Source: Bradyrhizobium sp. BR 10289
Lineage (GTDB): Bacteria > Pseudomonadota > Alphaproteobacteria > Rhizobiales > Xanthobacteraceae
DNA: 43,207 bases
Direction of reading: 5' to 3'
Assembly (NCBI RefSeq): GCF_019455385.1
Contig: NZ_JACOFR010000043.1
Location: 1 to 43,207, forward strand
Part shown: in pieces, positions 22,482 to 30,680 of the stretch
Layout of the letters: every line of letters begins with the position of its first letter
Position numbering within the stretch: the stretch's first letter is position 1
The notes under the pieces: model-generated
Told to the model about the DNA's origin: nothing
Databases searched by the model: none
What the model saw: the letters and a program-made list of their open reading frames with translations, nothing else
Program-made: the position numbers and the translations under genes

Positions 22482-22499
22482 TGCAACAAAGTGCATGCA
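22482..22499 (+). promoter_or_regulatory. BoxR-type operator 1 ahead of boxC
   Basis: TGCA at 22482 and 22492 gives the exact TGCA-N6-TGCA form; an extra TGCA follows at 22496. The 16-mer ATGCAACAAAGTGCAT (22481-22496) is identical to the one upstream of livH. It is 51 bp, about five helical turns, from operator 2, so a dimer bound at each would face the same side. Confidence 0.8.
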
Positions 22500-22532
22500 T
22501 CGAGTGTTGAGGGCTAGACGTGTCCGGAAAGA

Positions 22533-22546
22533 TGCACTATTGTGCA
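22533..22546 (+). promoter_or_regulatory. BoxR-type operator 2 ahead of boxC
   Basis: TGCACTATTGTGCA is the TGCA-N6-TGCA form with a longer palindrome (ATGCAC-N4-GTGCAT). It lies 40 bp upstream of the boxC ATG. A GTG at 22520 could open the boxC frame earlier, but this operator would then be inside the gene, which supports the later start. Confidence 0.8.
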
Positions 22547-22585
22547 TCTAACGGTAAACGTCAGAAACAAGCTCAAGGGTGGCCC

Positions 22586-24274
22586 ATGGCCGGGGAAGAT
22601 CGGCGCCTCGCAGGCGGCGCGACATTCATCGATTTCCAGACCGAACCGTCCCGCTACAAGCACTGGAAGCTGGCGGTCGATGGTGACGTCGCGACGCTGA
22701 CCATGGACGTCGACGAGAACGGCGGCCTGTTCGAGGGCTATCTGCTCAAGCTCAATTCCTACGACCTCGGCGTCGATATCGAGCTTGCCGACGCGATCCA
22801 GCGCCTGCGCTTCGAGCATCCCGAGGTGAAGGTGGTGGTGATGCGCTCGGCCAAGAACCGCGTGTTCTGCGCCGGCGCCAATATCCGCATGCTCGCGGGC
22901 TCGACCCATGCCCACAAGGTGAACTTCTGCAAATTCACCAACGAGACCCGCAACGGCATGGAGGACTCGTCCGAGAATTCCGGCCAGCGCTACATCACCG
23001 TGGTGAACGGCTCCGCCGCCGGCGGCGGCTATGAGCTGGCGCTTGCGACCGATCACATCATCCTCGCCGACGACGGCTCGTCGGCCGTGGCGTTGCCCGA
23101 AGTGCCGCTGCTCGCGGTGCTGCCCGGTACCGGCGGTCTCACCCGCGTCGTCGACAAGCGCAAGGTGCGCCGCGACCACGCCGATTTCTTCTGCACCATC
23201 GAGGAAGGCGTGAAGGGCAAGCGCGCCGTGCAGTGGCGCCTCGTCGACGAGATCGCGCCGAATTCCAAGCTGGAAGCCAGGATCGCCGAGCGCGCCAGGG
23301 AGTTCGCCGGCAAGTCGAAACGCGCCGGCAGCGGCAAGGGCGTGGCACTGACCCCGCTCAAGCGCGTCATCGACGAGACCAGTATTCAATACGGCTTCGT
23401 CACCGTCGATATCGACCGGACCGCGCGCATCGCCACCATCTCGATCAAGGCGCCGGAGACCGCGCCGCCGGCTGACATCGACGGCATGATGGCGCAGGGC
23501 GCATCGTTCTGGCCGCTGCAAGTGGCGCGCGAGCTCGACGACGCCATCCTGCATCTACGCATCAACGAGCTCGAGATTGCGATGCTCGTCTTCAAGAGCC
23601 ATGGCGACCGTGCCCATGTGCTCGCCAGCGACGCCTTCCTTGAAGCCAACAAGGCGCATTGGCTGGTCAACGAGATCAGGCATTACTGGAAGCGCGTTCT
23701 CAAGCGCATCGACGTCACCTCGCGCACGCTGGTGACGCTGGTCGAGCCCGGATCCTGCTTTGCGGGCACCTTGGCCGAACTCGTCTTCGCCGCCGACCGC
23801 TCCTACATGCTGATCGGCACGCGCCAGGGCGACAACCGCCCGCCGCCGTCGATCGAACTCTCCGCGATGAATTTCGGCCCCTATCCGATGAGCCATGGCC
23901 TGACCCGGCTGGAGTCGCGCTTCCAGGCTGACCCTGCGGATGTGGAGCGCGCGGAAGCAACCCTCGGCACCGCGCTCGATGCCGAGCAGGCCGAAGAGCT
24001 CGGCCTCGTCACCTTCGCGCTCGACGACATCGATTGGGACGACGAGGTTCGCGTGTTCCTCGAGGAGCGCGCCAGCTTCTCGCCCGACAGCCTCACCGGC
24101 ATGGAAGCCAGCCTGCGCTTCGTCGGCCCCGAGACGATGGAATCAAAGATCTTCGCGCGCCTCACCGCCTGGCAGAACTGGATCTTCCAGCGCCCCAATG
24201 CCGTCGGCGAGGAAGGCGCGCTGCGCCGCTACGGCAGCGGTCAGAAGCCGAAATTCGATATGACGCGAGTCTAG
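22586..24274 (+). CDS. boxC: 2,3-epoxybenzoyl-CoA dihydrolase BoxC
   Basis: This 562-residue enzyme of the enoyl-CoA hydratase superfamily opens the ring of 2,3-epoxybenzoyl-CoA, releasing formate and the C6 semialdehyde CoA ester. The N-terminal half has the crotonase fold: VVMRSAKNRVFCAGANIRML (about residues 88-107) and VNGSAAGGGYELALATDHII, which form the oxyanion hole. A second crotonase-like half follows from about 275, with SCFAGTLAELVFAADRSYML. Length and two-half layout match BoxC. The ATG at 22586 has AAGGGTGG upstream and lies after two BoxR-type operators. boxB follows after 101 bp. Confidence 0.93.
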   Translation: MAGEDRRLAGGATFIDFQTEPSRYKHWKLAVDGDVATLTMDVDENGGLFEGYLLKLNSYDLGVDIELADAIQRLRFEHPEVKVVVMRSAKNRVFCAGANIRMLAGSTHAHKVNFCKFTNETRNGMEDSSENSGQRYITVVNGSAAGGGYELALATDHIILADDGSSAVALPEVPLLAVLPGTGGLTRVVDKRKVRRDHADFFCTIEEGVKGKRAVQWRLVDEIAPNSKLEARIAERAREFAGKSKRAGSGKGVALTPLKRVIDETSIQYGFVTVDIDRTARIATISIKAPETAPPADIDGMMAQGASFWPLQVARELDDAILHLRINELEIAMLVFKSHGDRAHVLASDAFLEANKAHWLVNEIRHYWKRVLKRIDVTSRTLVTLVEPGSCFAGTLAELVFAADRSYMLIGTRQGDNRPPPSIELSAMNFGPYPMSHGLTRLESRFQADPADVERAEATLGTALDAEQAEELGLVTFALDDIDWDDEVRVFLEERASFSPDSLTGMEASLRFVGPETMESKIFARLTAWQNWIFQRPNAVGEEGALRRYGSGQKPKFDMTRV

Positions 24275-24287
24275 CGAATGGGGAGTT

Positions 24288-24330
24288 GCGAATGGCGAAT
24301 AGGGATTTCCATTCGCTACTCGCCATTCGC
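24288..24330. repeat. Hairpin repeat between boxC and boxB
   Basis: GCGAATGGCGAATAG (24288-24302) pairs with CTACTCGCCATTCGC (24316-24330) with one mismatch, and further GCGAAT/ATTCGC copies flank it (24274-24337). It fills the 101-bp gap between two genes of the same pathway, where it may stabilise boxC mRNA or make boxB levels differ. The boxB ribosome site GGGAGGTACCCC follows at 24364. Confidence 0.65.
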
Positions 24331-24375
24331 TACTCGCGCCCTTCAAACGAGTAAGTCCCACACGGGAGGTACCCC

Positions 24376-25827
24376 ATGAACATGAACATCATGAACGTCG
24401 ACTACTCGACTAAGATTCCGAATAACGTGAATCTCGCTGAAGACCGCCAGGTGCTGAAGGCGCTGGAAGGCTGGCATCCCGGCTACATGGATTGGTGGAG
24501 CGACATGGGTCCCGAGGGCTTCCAGGAGTCGCTGGTCTATTTGCGCACTGCCTATTCCGTCGACCCGCGTGGCTGGGCCAAGTTCGACTATGTCCGCATG
24601 CCCGAATATCGCTGGGGCATTCTCCTGGCGCCCCAGGAAGAGAACCGCGTCATTCCCTTCGGCGAGCATTATGGCGAGCCTGCCTGGCAGGAAGTCCCGG
24701 GTGAGTATCGCGCCATGCTGCGCCGCCTGATCGTGATCCAGGGCGACACCGAGCCGGCTTCGGTGGAGCAGCAGCGCCATCTCGGCAAGACCGCGCCCTC
24801 GCTCTACGACATGCGCAACCTGTTCCAGGTCAATGTCGAGGAAGGCCGCCATCTCTGGGCGATGGTCTACCTGCTCCAGAAATATTTCGGCCGCGACGGC
24901 CGCGAGGAGGCCGATGATCTGCTGCGCCGCCGTTCCGGCGATGCCGATGCGCCGCGCATGCTGGGCGCCTTCAACGAGGCGACGCCAGACTGGCTGTCCT
25001 TCTTCATGTTCACCTACTTTACCGACCGCGACGGCAAGATGCAGCTGCACTCGCTCGCGCAGTCGGGCTTCGATCCGCTGTCGCGCACCTGCCGCTTCAT
25101 GCTGACCGAGGAAGCGCACCACATGTTCGTCGGCGAGACCGGCATCACCCGCGTCGTGCAGCGCACCTGCGAGGCGATGCGGCAGGCCGGCATCACCGAT
25201 CCCACCGACATCGCCAAGGTGCGCGCGCTCGGCGTGATCGACCTGCCGACGATCCAGAAGAAGCTGAACCTGCACTACACGCTGTCGCTCGACCTGTTCG
25301 GTTCGGAAGTCTCCACCAACGCGGCCAACGCCTTCAACACCGGCATCAAGGGCCGCTATCACGAGACCCAGATCGAGGACGATCACCAGCTCAAGAATTC
25401 GACGTATCCGGTGCTCAAGCTGATCAACGGCGAGATCAAGCTGGTCGACGAGCCGGCGCTGACCGCGCTCAACATGCGCCTGCGCGACGACTACAGCCAG
25501 GATTGCGTCAAGGGCATGCTGCGCTGGAACAAGGTGATCTCGACCGCCGGCTACGATTTCAAGCTGACGCTGCCCAACGTCGCCTTCCACCGCCACATCG
25601 GCGAGTTCAAGGACGTGCACGCCACGCCCGACGGCATTCTGATCGACGATGCCACCTGGGCCAAGCGCAAGGACGAATGGCTGCCCTCGACCGCCGATGG
25701 CGACTTCATCACGTCCTTGATGCAGCCCGTCACCGAGACCGGCAAGTTCGCCTCGTGGATCTCGTCGCCGAAGGTCGGCATCGACAACAAGCCGGGCGAC
25801 TTCGAGTACGTGAAGATCGAGTCGTAG
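24376..25827 (+). CDS. boxB: Benzoyl-CoA 2,3-epoxidase oxygenase subunit BoxB
   Basis: This 483-residue diiron oxygenase inserts one oxygen atom into benzoyl-CoA to give the 2,3-epoxide, using electrons from BoxA. Diiron ligands are visible in ordered E and ExxH motifs: QGDTEPASVEQQRHLG, VNVEEGRHLWAMVYLL and MLTEEAHHMFVGETG. The segment PNVAFHRHIGEFK near the C-terminus is also typical. The ATG at 24376 follows GGAGG at 8 bases. The protein lies directly downstream of boxC. The partner boxA gene is not in the window. Confidence 0.94.
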   Translation: MNMNIMNVDYSTKIPNNVNLAEDRQVLKALEGWHPGYMDWWSDMGPEGFQESLVYLRTAYSVDPRGWAKFDYVRMPEYRWGILLAPQEENRVIPFGEHYGEPAWQEVPGEYRAMLRRLIVIQGDTEPASVEQQRHLGKTAPSLYDMRNLFQVNVEEGRHLWAMVYLLQKYFGRDGREEADDLLRRRSGDADAPRMLGAFNEATPDWLSFFMFTYFTDRDGKMQLHSLAQSGFDPLSRTCRFMLTEEAHHMFVGETGITRVVQRTCEAMRQAGITDPTDIAKVRALGVIDLPTIQKKLNLHYTLSLDLFGSEVSTNAANAFNTGIKGRYHETQIEDDHQLKNSTYPVLKLINGEIKLVDEPALTALNMRLRDDYSQDCVKGMLRWNKVISTAGYDFKLTLPNVAFHRHIGEFKDVHATPDGILIDDATWAKRKDEWLPSTADGDFITSLMQPVTETGKFASWISSPKVGIDNKPGDFEYVKIES

Positions 25828-25840
25828 GGGCTTTTCTTAA

Positions 25841-25972
25841 CCTCTCCCCGCTTGCGGGGAGAGGTCGGATTGCGAAGCAATCCGGGTGAGGGGGTACAGG
25901 TGCGGCGACAGTCTTCCGTGGCGAGAGAGGCCCCTCACCCCAACCCTCTCCCCGCAAGAGCGGGGCGAGGGA
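25841..25972. repeat. Palindromic intergenic repeat, second copy of the 835-959 family
   Basis: CCTCTCCCCG hairpins at 25841-25894 and 25931-25972 face each other, with CCCTCACCCCAACCCTCTCC wording as in the element at 835-959. A further inner palindrome (GGATTGCGAAGCAATCC) lies at 25867-25883. The element separates the convergent boxB and dehydrogenase genes and may end both transcripts. The rest of the 194-bp gap shows nothing. Confidence 0.75.
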
Positions 25973-26021
25973 GCGCACCGTCCGTGCCGTAAGCAGCGCG
26001 GCTTTGCAGTAAGCAGCCCAC

Positions 26022-26822
26022 CTACCCCGCAATCTCCAGCCCCGCATTCGCGTACACCACGCCGCCATCGACCGCGATGGTGTTGCCGACCACGTAGTCG
26101 CCGGCGCGCGAGGCGAGATAGATTGCAATACCTGCCATATCCTCGTCGGTGCCGATCCGCTTGGCCGGAATGCGTTTTGCCACCTCGTCCGAGTGGTCGC
26201 GCGCGGCGCGGTTCATGTCGGACTTGAACGCGCCCGGCGCGATCGCGGTGACGTTGATGCTGTCCTTGATCAGCTTAGTCGCCAGGCGCCGCGTCAGATG
26301 GATCACCGCGGCCTTGCTGGCGGCGTAGGAATAGGTCTCGCCCGGATTGACGAAGATGCCGTCGACCGAGGCGATGTTGATCACCTTGGCCGGCCGCTCA
26401 TGCGAGGCCGCTGCACGCAACGGCTTGGCCAGCGCCTTGGTCAGGAAGAACAGCGACTTGACGTTGAGGTCCATCACCTTGTCCCAGCCGCTTTCGGGGA
26501 ATTCGTCGAACTCCGCGCCCCAGGCTGCGCCCGCATTGTTGACGAGGATATCGAGTTTGGGCTCCAGCTTGATGATCTCGCCGGCCAGCCGCTCGCAGCC
26601 CTCGACGGTCGAGATGTCGATCGGCAGTGCGATGCACTCGCCGTCATATTGCGCCGAGAGCTCCTTCGCCGTCGCTTCGCACGGGCCCGCCTTGCGCGCC
26701 GTGATGTAGACCTTCGCCGCGCCGGCGCCGAGGAAACCCGCCGCAATCATCTTGCCGATGCCGCGCGAGCCGCCGGTCACGAGTGCGATGCGGCCTTTGA
26801 GCGAGAACAGATCGTTGAGCAT
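26022..26822 (-). CDS. Short-chain dehydrogenase/reductase
   Basis: This 266-residue SDR begins at the ATG at 26820-26822, with GGGAGG upstream; earlier in-frame ATGs lack a ribosome site. The cofactor loop is TGGSRGIG (about 16-23), with NNAGA near residue 95. The catalytic Ser lies in INIASVDG and the YxxxK in YSYAASKAA. Arg at the end of the second strand (ITARKAG) points to NADPH. The sequence resembles RhlG-like 3-oxoacyl reductases. The substrate is unknown. It is read toward boxB and lies downstream of the polysaccharide deacetylase gene on the same strand. Confidence 0.88.
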   Translation of the reverse strand: MLNDLFSLKGRIALVTGGSRGIGKMIAAGFLGAGAAKVYITARKAGPCEATAKELSAQYDGECIALPIDISTVEGCERLAGEIIKLEPKLDILVNNAGAAWGAEFDEFPESGWDKVMDLNVKSLFFLTKALAKPLRAAASHERPAKVINIASVDGIFVNPGETYSYAASKAAVIHLTRRLATKLIKDSINVTAIAPGAFKSDMNRAARDHSDEVAKRIPAKRIGTDEDMAGIAIYLASRAGDYVVGNTIAVDGGVVYANAGLEIAG

Positions 26823-26875
26823 GGTGCCTCCCTTGGTGTTGGCGACGTTTTGGGCGCCGCGGGGAGGGGAGTCAA

Positions 26876-27958
26876 CTATGCCGCCGCGATCCGGCGGAAG
26901 CCGTTCCACATCGCGGTTGCCGCGCCCGAGGTCAGCACCGGCAGGATCCGCGTGTCCTGATAGTTGCCGTTGAGCGAGACGCGCGGCAGCGCGGTCATGT
27001 GGCGGCCGTTCTCGGCGAACAGCATGCCGGGCCGCGTCGTCACCGCGGTCTTGAAACCGGCTGTGGCGGCCAAGGCAAATTCTCGCTCGCCGGCTGCTTC
27101 GCGGTCGCCGTAGGGATAGGCGAAATGCTGCACCGGACGCTCCAGCGCCTCTTCAATTCGCGCCCGGCTGATGGCCATCTCCTGCGCGGCGATCTCCTCG
27201 CTCTGCTTGGCGAGATTGCAATGGCTGATACTGTGCGCGCCGATCGTGACCAGGGGATCTGCGGCGAGCTGCCTCACGCCGTCCCAGGACAGGCACAGGC
27301 TGCGGCACAGCGCGTCCATGTCGACGCCGTGCCTCAAGCAGAGCGCGGCGATCTCGCGCGCCAGATCATGCTGGCCCGGCAGCGCGCGCAGCCAGTCATG
27401 CAGGCGGTCGAACGCGGCCTGCTTTGCCGCCGGCGTCGTCGCATCGAGCCGCAGTGCGGAACGACCGATTTGCACCTCGATCTGCTCGGCCTTTGCGATC
27501 ACGGCTTCCAGCGCCGCCCACCACAGGCGTCCGGTGCCTTGGGCGAAATCGCTGGCGACATACACCGCCAGTGGCGCGTCAAATTCGCGCAGCACCGGGA
27601 CTGCGAATTCGAGATTGTCGCGGTAGCCGTCGTCGAGCGTGAAGGCGGCGAAGCGGCGCTCGAACCGGCCCCGCACCAGCCGCTCATGCAGCTCGTCCAT
27701 GCTGACGATGTCGATGTCGCGCGCGCGCAGATGGCTCAAGGTGGCGCGAAGGAAATCGGGGGTGACTTCGAGATGCCGGTTCGGCTGGAACGCGCCCTCG
27801 CGGGCCGGCCGCACGCGATGCAGCATGAAAATGGCGCCGACGCCCGACAAAAGCGGGCGCAGCAGATGGTGCGCCCCGCTGAAATAGAGTGCTCCCAGCC
27901 CGGCGCGGATGACGTTGTTACGGAGTTGTTTCATGACCGGCTGGCCGACCCCTGGCAT
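26876..27958 (-). CDS. Polysaccharide deacetylase family protein (NodB homology domain)
   Basis: This 360-residue protein carries the deacetylase motifs TLDDGYRDN (motif 1, Asp-Asp, near residue 107), GAHSISHCNL (motif 2, HSxSH) and FAYPYGDRE (motif 3). The first 45 residues include a weakly hydrophobic segment (GAIFMLHRV), so it may be membrane-associated or cytoplasmic. Related proteins trim acetyl groups from surface glycans or peptidoglycan. The start at 27958 has GAGGGCGG upstream; the ATG at 27934 is the alternative. It is divergent from the OmpA-family gene. Confidence 0.86.
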   Translation of the reverse strand: MPGVGQPVMKQLRNNVIRAGLGALYFSGAHHLLRPLLSGVGAIFMLHRVRPAREGAFQPNRHLEVTPDFLRATLSHLRARDIDIVSMDELHERLVRGRFERRFAAFTLDDGYRDNLEFAVPVLREFDAPLAVYVASDFAQGTGRLWWAALEAVIAKAEQIEVQIGRSALRLDATTPAAKQAAFDRLHDWLRALPGQHDLAREIAALCLRHGVDMDALCRSLCLSWDGVRQLAADPLVTIGAHSISHCNLAKQSEEIAAQEMAISRARIEEALERPVQHFAYPYGDREAAGEREFALAATAGFKTAVTTRPGMLFAENGRHMTALPRVSLNGNYQDTRILPVLTSGAATAMWNGFRRIAAA

Positions 27959-28099
27959 TCCGCCCTCAACTTAAGGACCGACCCTTGAAGAAAAAGTTAT
28001 TCCAATTGTTCACGTGAGCGGCCCGGAAGGGCCCCATTTCCGGTTTGACAGCCTGCCAAGGGTTTGTTTTGTCTCCGGTTCCAGAGTTCGGGTCGTCGA

Positions 28100-29494
28100 A
28101 TGCAGAAGCTTTTCAGGTGGGCCAGCAAATGGTGGCCGGGGTTGATCCCCCTGGCCGTCATGTGGGGATTTGCGGCCTGGAATAACACCTTGCCGGTCGA
28201 GGCCGACCTGTCCGCGCGCAGCTCGGCCGCCCTCAAGGACACCGTCCTGGACAAGACCCGGATCGCCGTGGACGGCCGTGACGTCAGCCTTGCCGCCGAA
28301 GCCTTCTCCGAGGAGGGTCGCCGCGACGCCGTGACGACGGTCGAGCTGGTCCCCGGCGTGCGCCTCGTCGACGACCGAACCCGGCTGGTTCCCGAGGCAA
28401 AACCCTTCGTCTGGAACGCCGAGCGCGACGTCGTCCGGGTTACCCTGTCGGGCTCCGCGCCCCTGCCGTCGATGAAGGCCCGCCTGACAGAGGTGGCCCG
28501 CAAGGAGGTCGGTGGCGTCGAGGTGGCTGATCAGATGGGGCTGGCGCGTGGTGCGCCCGCGCGATTCGAGGCGGCCGCGACGCTGCTGCTCGACCAGATC
28601 GGCAAGCTCAAGGACGGCAAGATCACGATCACGGACACCCAGGTCAACCTGTCGGGCATGGCGCGCGATCTCGGCGGCCGCGAAGCGATTGCCGCCGCGC
28701 TGAAGAACCTGCCCGAGGGGTTCTCGATCGCCGCCAACGAGATCAAGGCGCCGCCGTACATCTTCCAGGCCTACAAGGATCCGGTCGCCGCGACGGTAAC
28801 GCTGACCGGCTATGTGCCCGACAACAACGTGCACGCCGCGATCGCCACGAGCGCCTCGCGAAAATTCTTCACCGAGAAGGTCGTGGACAATCTCAAGGCA
28901 AGCATTGGCGCACCAAGCTCTTTCAACACTGCCGTGGTCGCAGCGCTTGGCGCATTGTCGCGGCTGTCGACCGGCACGCTCGTGGTGTCCGACCGCGAAG
29001 TGAAGCTGTCGGGCGATGCGCTCTATGAAGGCGCCGCCAACGACATCCGCGCCGGCCTCGGCAAGGATTTTCCCAAGAACTGGCAGTACAAGCCCGAGAT
29101 CACGGTGAAGCCTGCGGCAGGCCCGGTCGACGGCTCGGTCTGCCAGCAATTGTTCACGGAGCTCCTCAACAAGGGCAAGATCCGCTTCGCCACCAGGCGC
29201 GCCGACATCGATCCCGACTCCGCCGGCATTCTCGATCATCTGATCGAGACGGCGCTGCGCTGCCCCACCACCAATATCGAGGTCGCAGGCCACACCGATG
29301 CGGATGGCGAAGACTCCTTCAACCAGGCGCTCTCGGAGAAGCGCGCACAGGCCGTGATCGACTATCTGGTCAAGGCTGGGCTGCCCGCCAGCCGATTCAC
29401 CGCCATCGGCTACGGCGCCACGCAGCCGGTTGCCGGCAACGACACCGATGACGGCAAGGCGCAGAACCGCCGCATCGAGTTTTTGGTGAGGTGA
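28100..29494 (+). CDS. OmpA-family protein with BON-like repeats
   Basis: This 464-residue envelope protein has one N-terminal membrane segment (GLIPLAVMWGFAAWN, about 16-30). Repeated alpha/beta units resembling BON domains follow (for example ITITDTQVNLSGMARD and LVVSDREVKLSGDALYE). The C-terminal OmpA/MotB peptidoglycan-binding domain (about 350-464) has the motif VAGHTDADGEDSFNQALSEKR with the family Asp and Arg. The ATG at 28100 is chosen because the upstream ATG gives a Cys/Arg-rich leader. A small membrane protein gene follows at once and is likely to be translated together with it. The pair probably tethers a complex to the cell wall. Confidence 0.87.
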   Translation: MQKLFRWASKWWPGLIPLAVMWGFAAWNNTLPVEADLSARSSAALKDTVLDKTRIAVDGRDVSLAAEAFSEEGRRDAVTTVELVPGVRLVDDRTRLVPEAKPFVWNAERDVVRVTLSGSAPLPSMKARLTEVARKEVGGVEVADQMGLARGAPARFEAAATLLLDQIGKLKDGKITITDTQVNLSGMARDLGGREAIAAALKNLPEGFSIAANEIKAPPYIFQAYKDPVAATVTLTGYVPDNNVHAAIATSASRKFFTEKVVDNLKASIGAPSSFNTAVVAALGALSRLSTGTLVVSDREVKLSGDALYEGAANDIRAGLGKDFPKNWQYKPEITVKPAAGPVDGSVCQQLFTELLNKGKIRFATRRADIDPDSAGILDHLIETALRCPTTNIEVAGHTDADGEDSFNQALSEKRAQAVIDYLVKAGLPASRFTAIGYGATQPVAGNDTDDGKAQNRRIEFLVR

Positions 29495-29496
29495 CG

Positions 29497-29793
29497 ATGC
29501 CCTATCTCGTCTCGTTTCATATGGGCTGGCTGATCGGCTCGGTGCTGCTGGGCTTTTGCATGGGCTGGATCTCGGTGGTCCAGCGCGGTAACGGCACCTC
29601 GAAGGTGACCGCATACTGGCTCGCGGCACTCGCCGTCGCCCTGGTCGCGGCCTCCTTGGCGCATGTGGTGCCCGGCCGGTTCGGCTATTGGCTCGACCTC
29701 GGCCTCATCATGTTCGCCTGCTATCTCGTCGGCTGCACCATCGGCGCCTGGCTGCGTTATTGGGTGGTCTCGCGGAGCCAGCCGGCGGCCTGA
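29497..29793 (+). CDS. Small inner-membrane protein coupled to the OmpA-family gene
   Basis: This 98-residue protein has three hydrophobic segments (GWLIGSVLLGFCMGWISVV, ALAVALVAASLAHVV and LGLIMFACYLVGCTIGAWL) and a basic C-terminal stretch. The ATG at 29497 lies 5 bases after GGTGAGG; a GTG at 29491 overlaps the preceding stop and is a possible coupled start. No family is recognised. Position suggests that it is a membrane partner of the OmpA-like protein. Confidence 0.78.
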   Translation: MPYLVSFHMGWLIGSVLLGFCMGWISVVQRGNGTSKVTAYWLAALAVALVAASLAHVVPGRFGYWLDLGLIMFACYLVGCTIGAWLRYWVVSRSQPAA

Positions 29794-29796
29794 CGA

Positions 29797-29830
29797 CGAG
29801 ATGTCCCAGAAATCGCAGCGGGACATCTCA
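29797..29830. repeat. Hairpin repeat, second copy of the 4117-4151 family
   Basis: GAGATGTCCC (29798-29807) pairs perfectly with GGGACATCTC (29820-29829) around a 12-base loop, and flanking bases extend the pairing. It shares the arm sequence with the hairpin at 4117-4151. It lies between convergent genes and may act as a terminator for both. Confidence 0.65.
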
Positions 29831-29843
29831 TCGTGCGTTGGGC

Positions 29844-30101
29844 TCAGCGGAAGCCGGCGCTGAAATTATGGTCGCGAATGCCAATGGCTTTCGCCTGTGC
29901 CGCGGATACGCCGTCCCGGCACTGGATATAGCGCAGCACCTGCGCGTCAGTGCCCGCGGAGTGCGCGCGCCACATCTCGAGATTGAAGCCGTTCTTGGCC
30001 ATGCAGGCCTGGGAATGAGGGCTGTCGTTGCGCTCTCTGGCGCTGGCAGGAGCGGCGGCGAGAACGATCGCCGCGATGACGGCGCCACTGAGAAGCTTCA
30101 T
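29844..30101 (-). CDS. Small secreted protein of unknown function (85 aa)
   Basis: The ATG at 30099-30101 has GGAGAA upstream and opens a clear signal peptide, MKLLSGAVIAAIVLAAAPAS, cut near ASA. The mature part of about 62 residues has two cysteines (SQACMAKNG and YIQCRDGVS) that could form one disulfide, plus charged helices. I do not recognise a family. It is a single gene between a membrane protein and a long non-coding gap. Confidence 0.72.
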   Translation of the reverse strand: MKLLSGAVIAAIVLAAAPASARERNDSPHSQACMAKNGFNLEMWRAHSAGTDAQVLRYIQCRDGVSAAQAKAIGIRDHNFSAGFR

Positions 30102-30579
30102 AGTATTCTCCATTCCAAAGTTTCTTGGTCGACGCGACGGCCGCCGAAACCGGCGACAGACGGCCAATTGCCGAGCGTTGCCGATTGCGAGGCGGGTTGT
30201 CATGGGGGCGCGAGAGATAACCACAGGCCGTTGTGGCAGGCCGCTCGATGCTCCGGCCGGTCATCGCGTTGCATCATTGGACTGGGTGGCTGGGGATCGG
30301 GCGCCGGCCCGTGGCCGCCCCCTCTTTCAACCGGCGACCGCCGCCCATAGATTGATTTGGGCTTAAGGCGTGACGGAACATTGTGCGGCCGAAATCATCA
30401 AAACTTCACGGCGGCTGCGCAGGATTGCCATGGAGATTCGCGTCAAGGCGTGCCGCCGAAAGCGTCAAACCGTGCTTCAGGAGCCTGCAACCTGCCTAAA
30501 ACATTGAAGGCACGAGTTTTTGTTCGAATTGGCGAATTCCACTCGGCCGCAAAACGCGCTAGTGGAGGTGCAGGGGGCA
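30102..30579. other. Intergenic stretch with no gene recognised
   Basis: This 478-bp stretch has no frame with a credible start and coding composition, and no strong hairpin or operator. GC is lower around 30370-30540 than in neighbouring genes. It should contain the promoters of the secreted-protein gene and of the membrane protein at 30681, but I found no convincing hexamer pair. Confidence 0.5.
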
Positions 30580-30680
30580 TGCGCGATGCCGGGACCGGCG
30601 GCGAAGATTCGTTGAGTGCCAGTGCGTCGTCCGCCTGTTCGCCGGCCACCCCGGCCGCTGAAGCGTTGTTCGAGGTCTAG
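30580..30680 (+). other. Possible 33-codon leader ORF overlapping the entry to the next gene
   Basis: An ATG at 30579-30581, preceded by GGAGGTGCAGGGGGC, opens a 33-codon frame (MRDAGTGGEDSLSASASSAC at the start). Its TAG stop ends one base before the ATG of the membrane protein gene at 30681. The ribosome site is good and the junction is tight, so it may be a translated leader, but the Ser/Ala-rich product has no known relatives that I recognise. Confidence 0.3.

Noticed and set aside
22520..22585. Earlier GTG start for boxC
   Set aside because: The leader would contain a BoxR-type operator and reads MSGKMHYCASNGKRQ, unlike BoxC N-termini; the ATG at 22586 has a good ribosome site.
28010..29629. 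Minus-strand open frame of 539 codons opposite the OmpA-family gene
   Set aside because: It is a mirror of a gene with a clear OmpA domain; the product is Arg-, Gly- and His-rich and without recognisable motifs.
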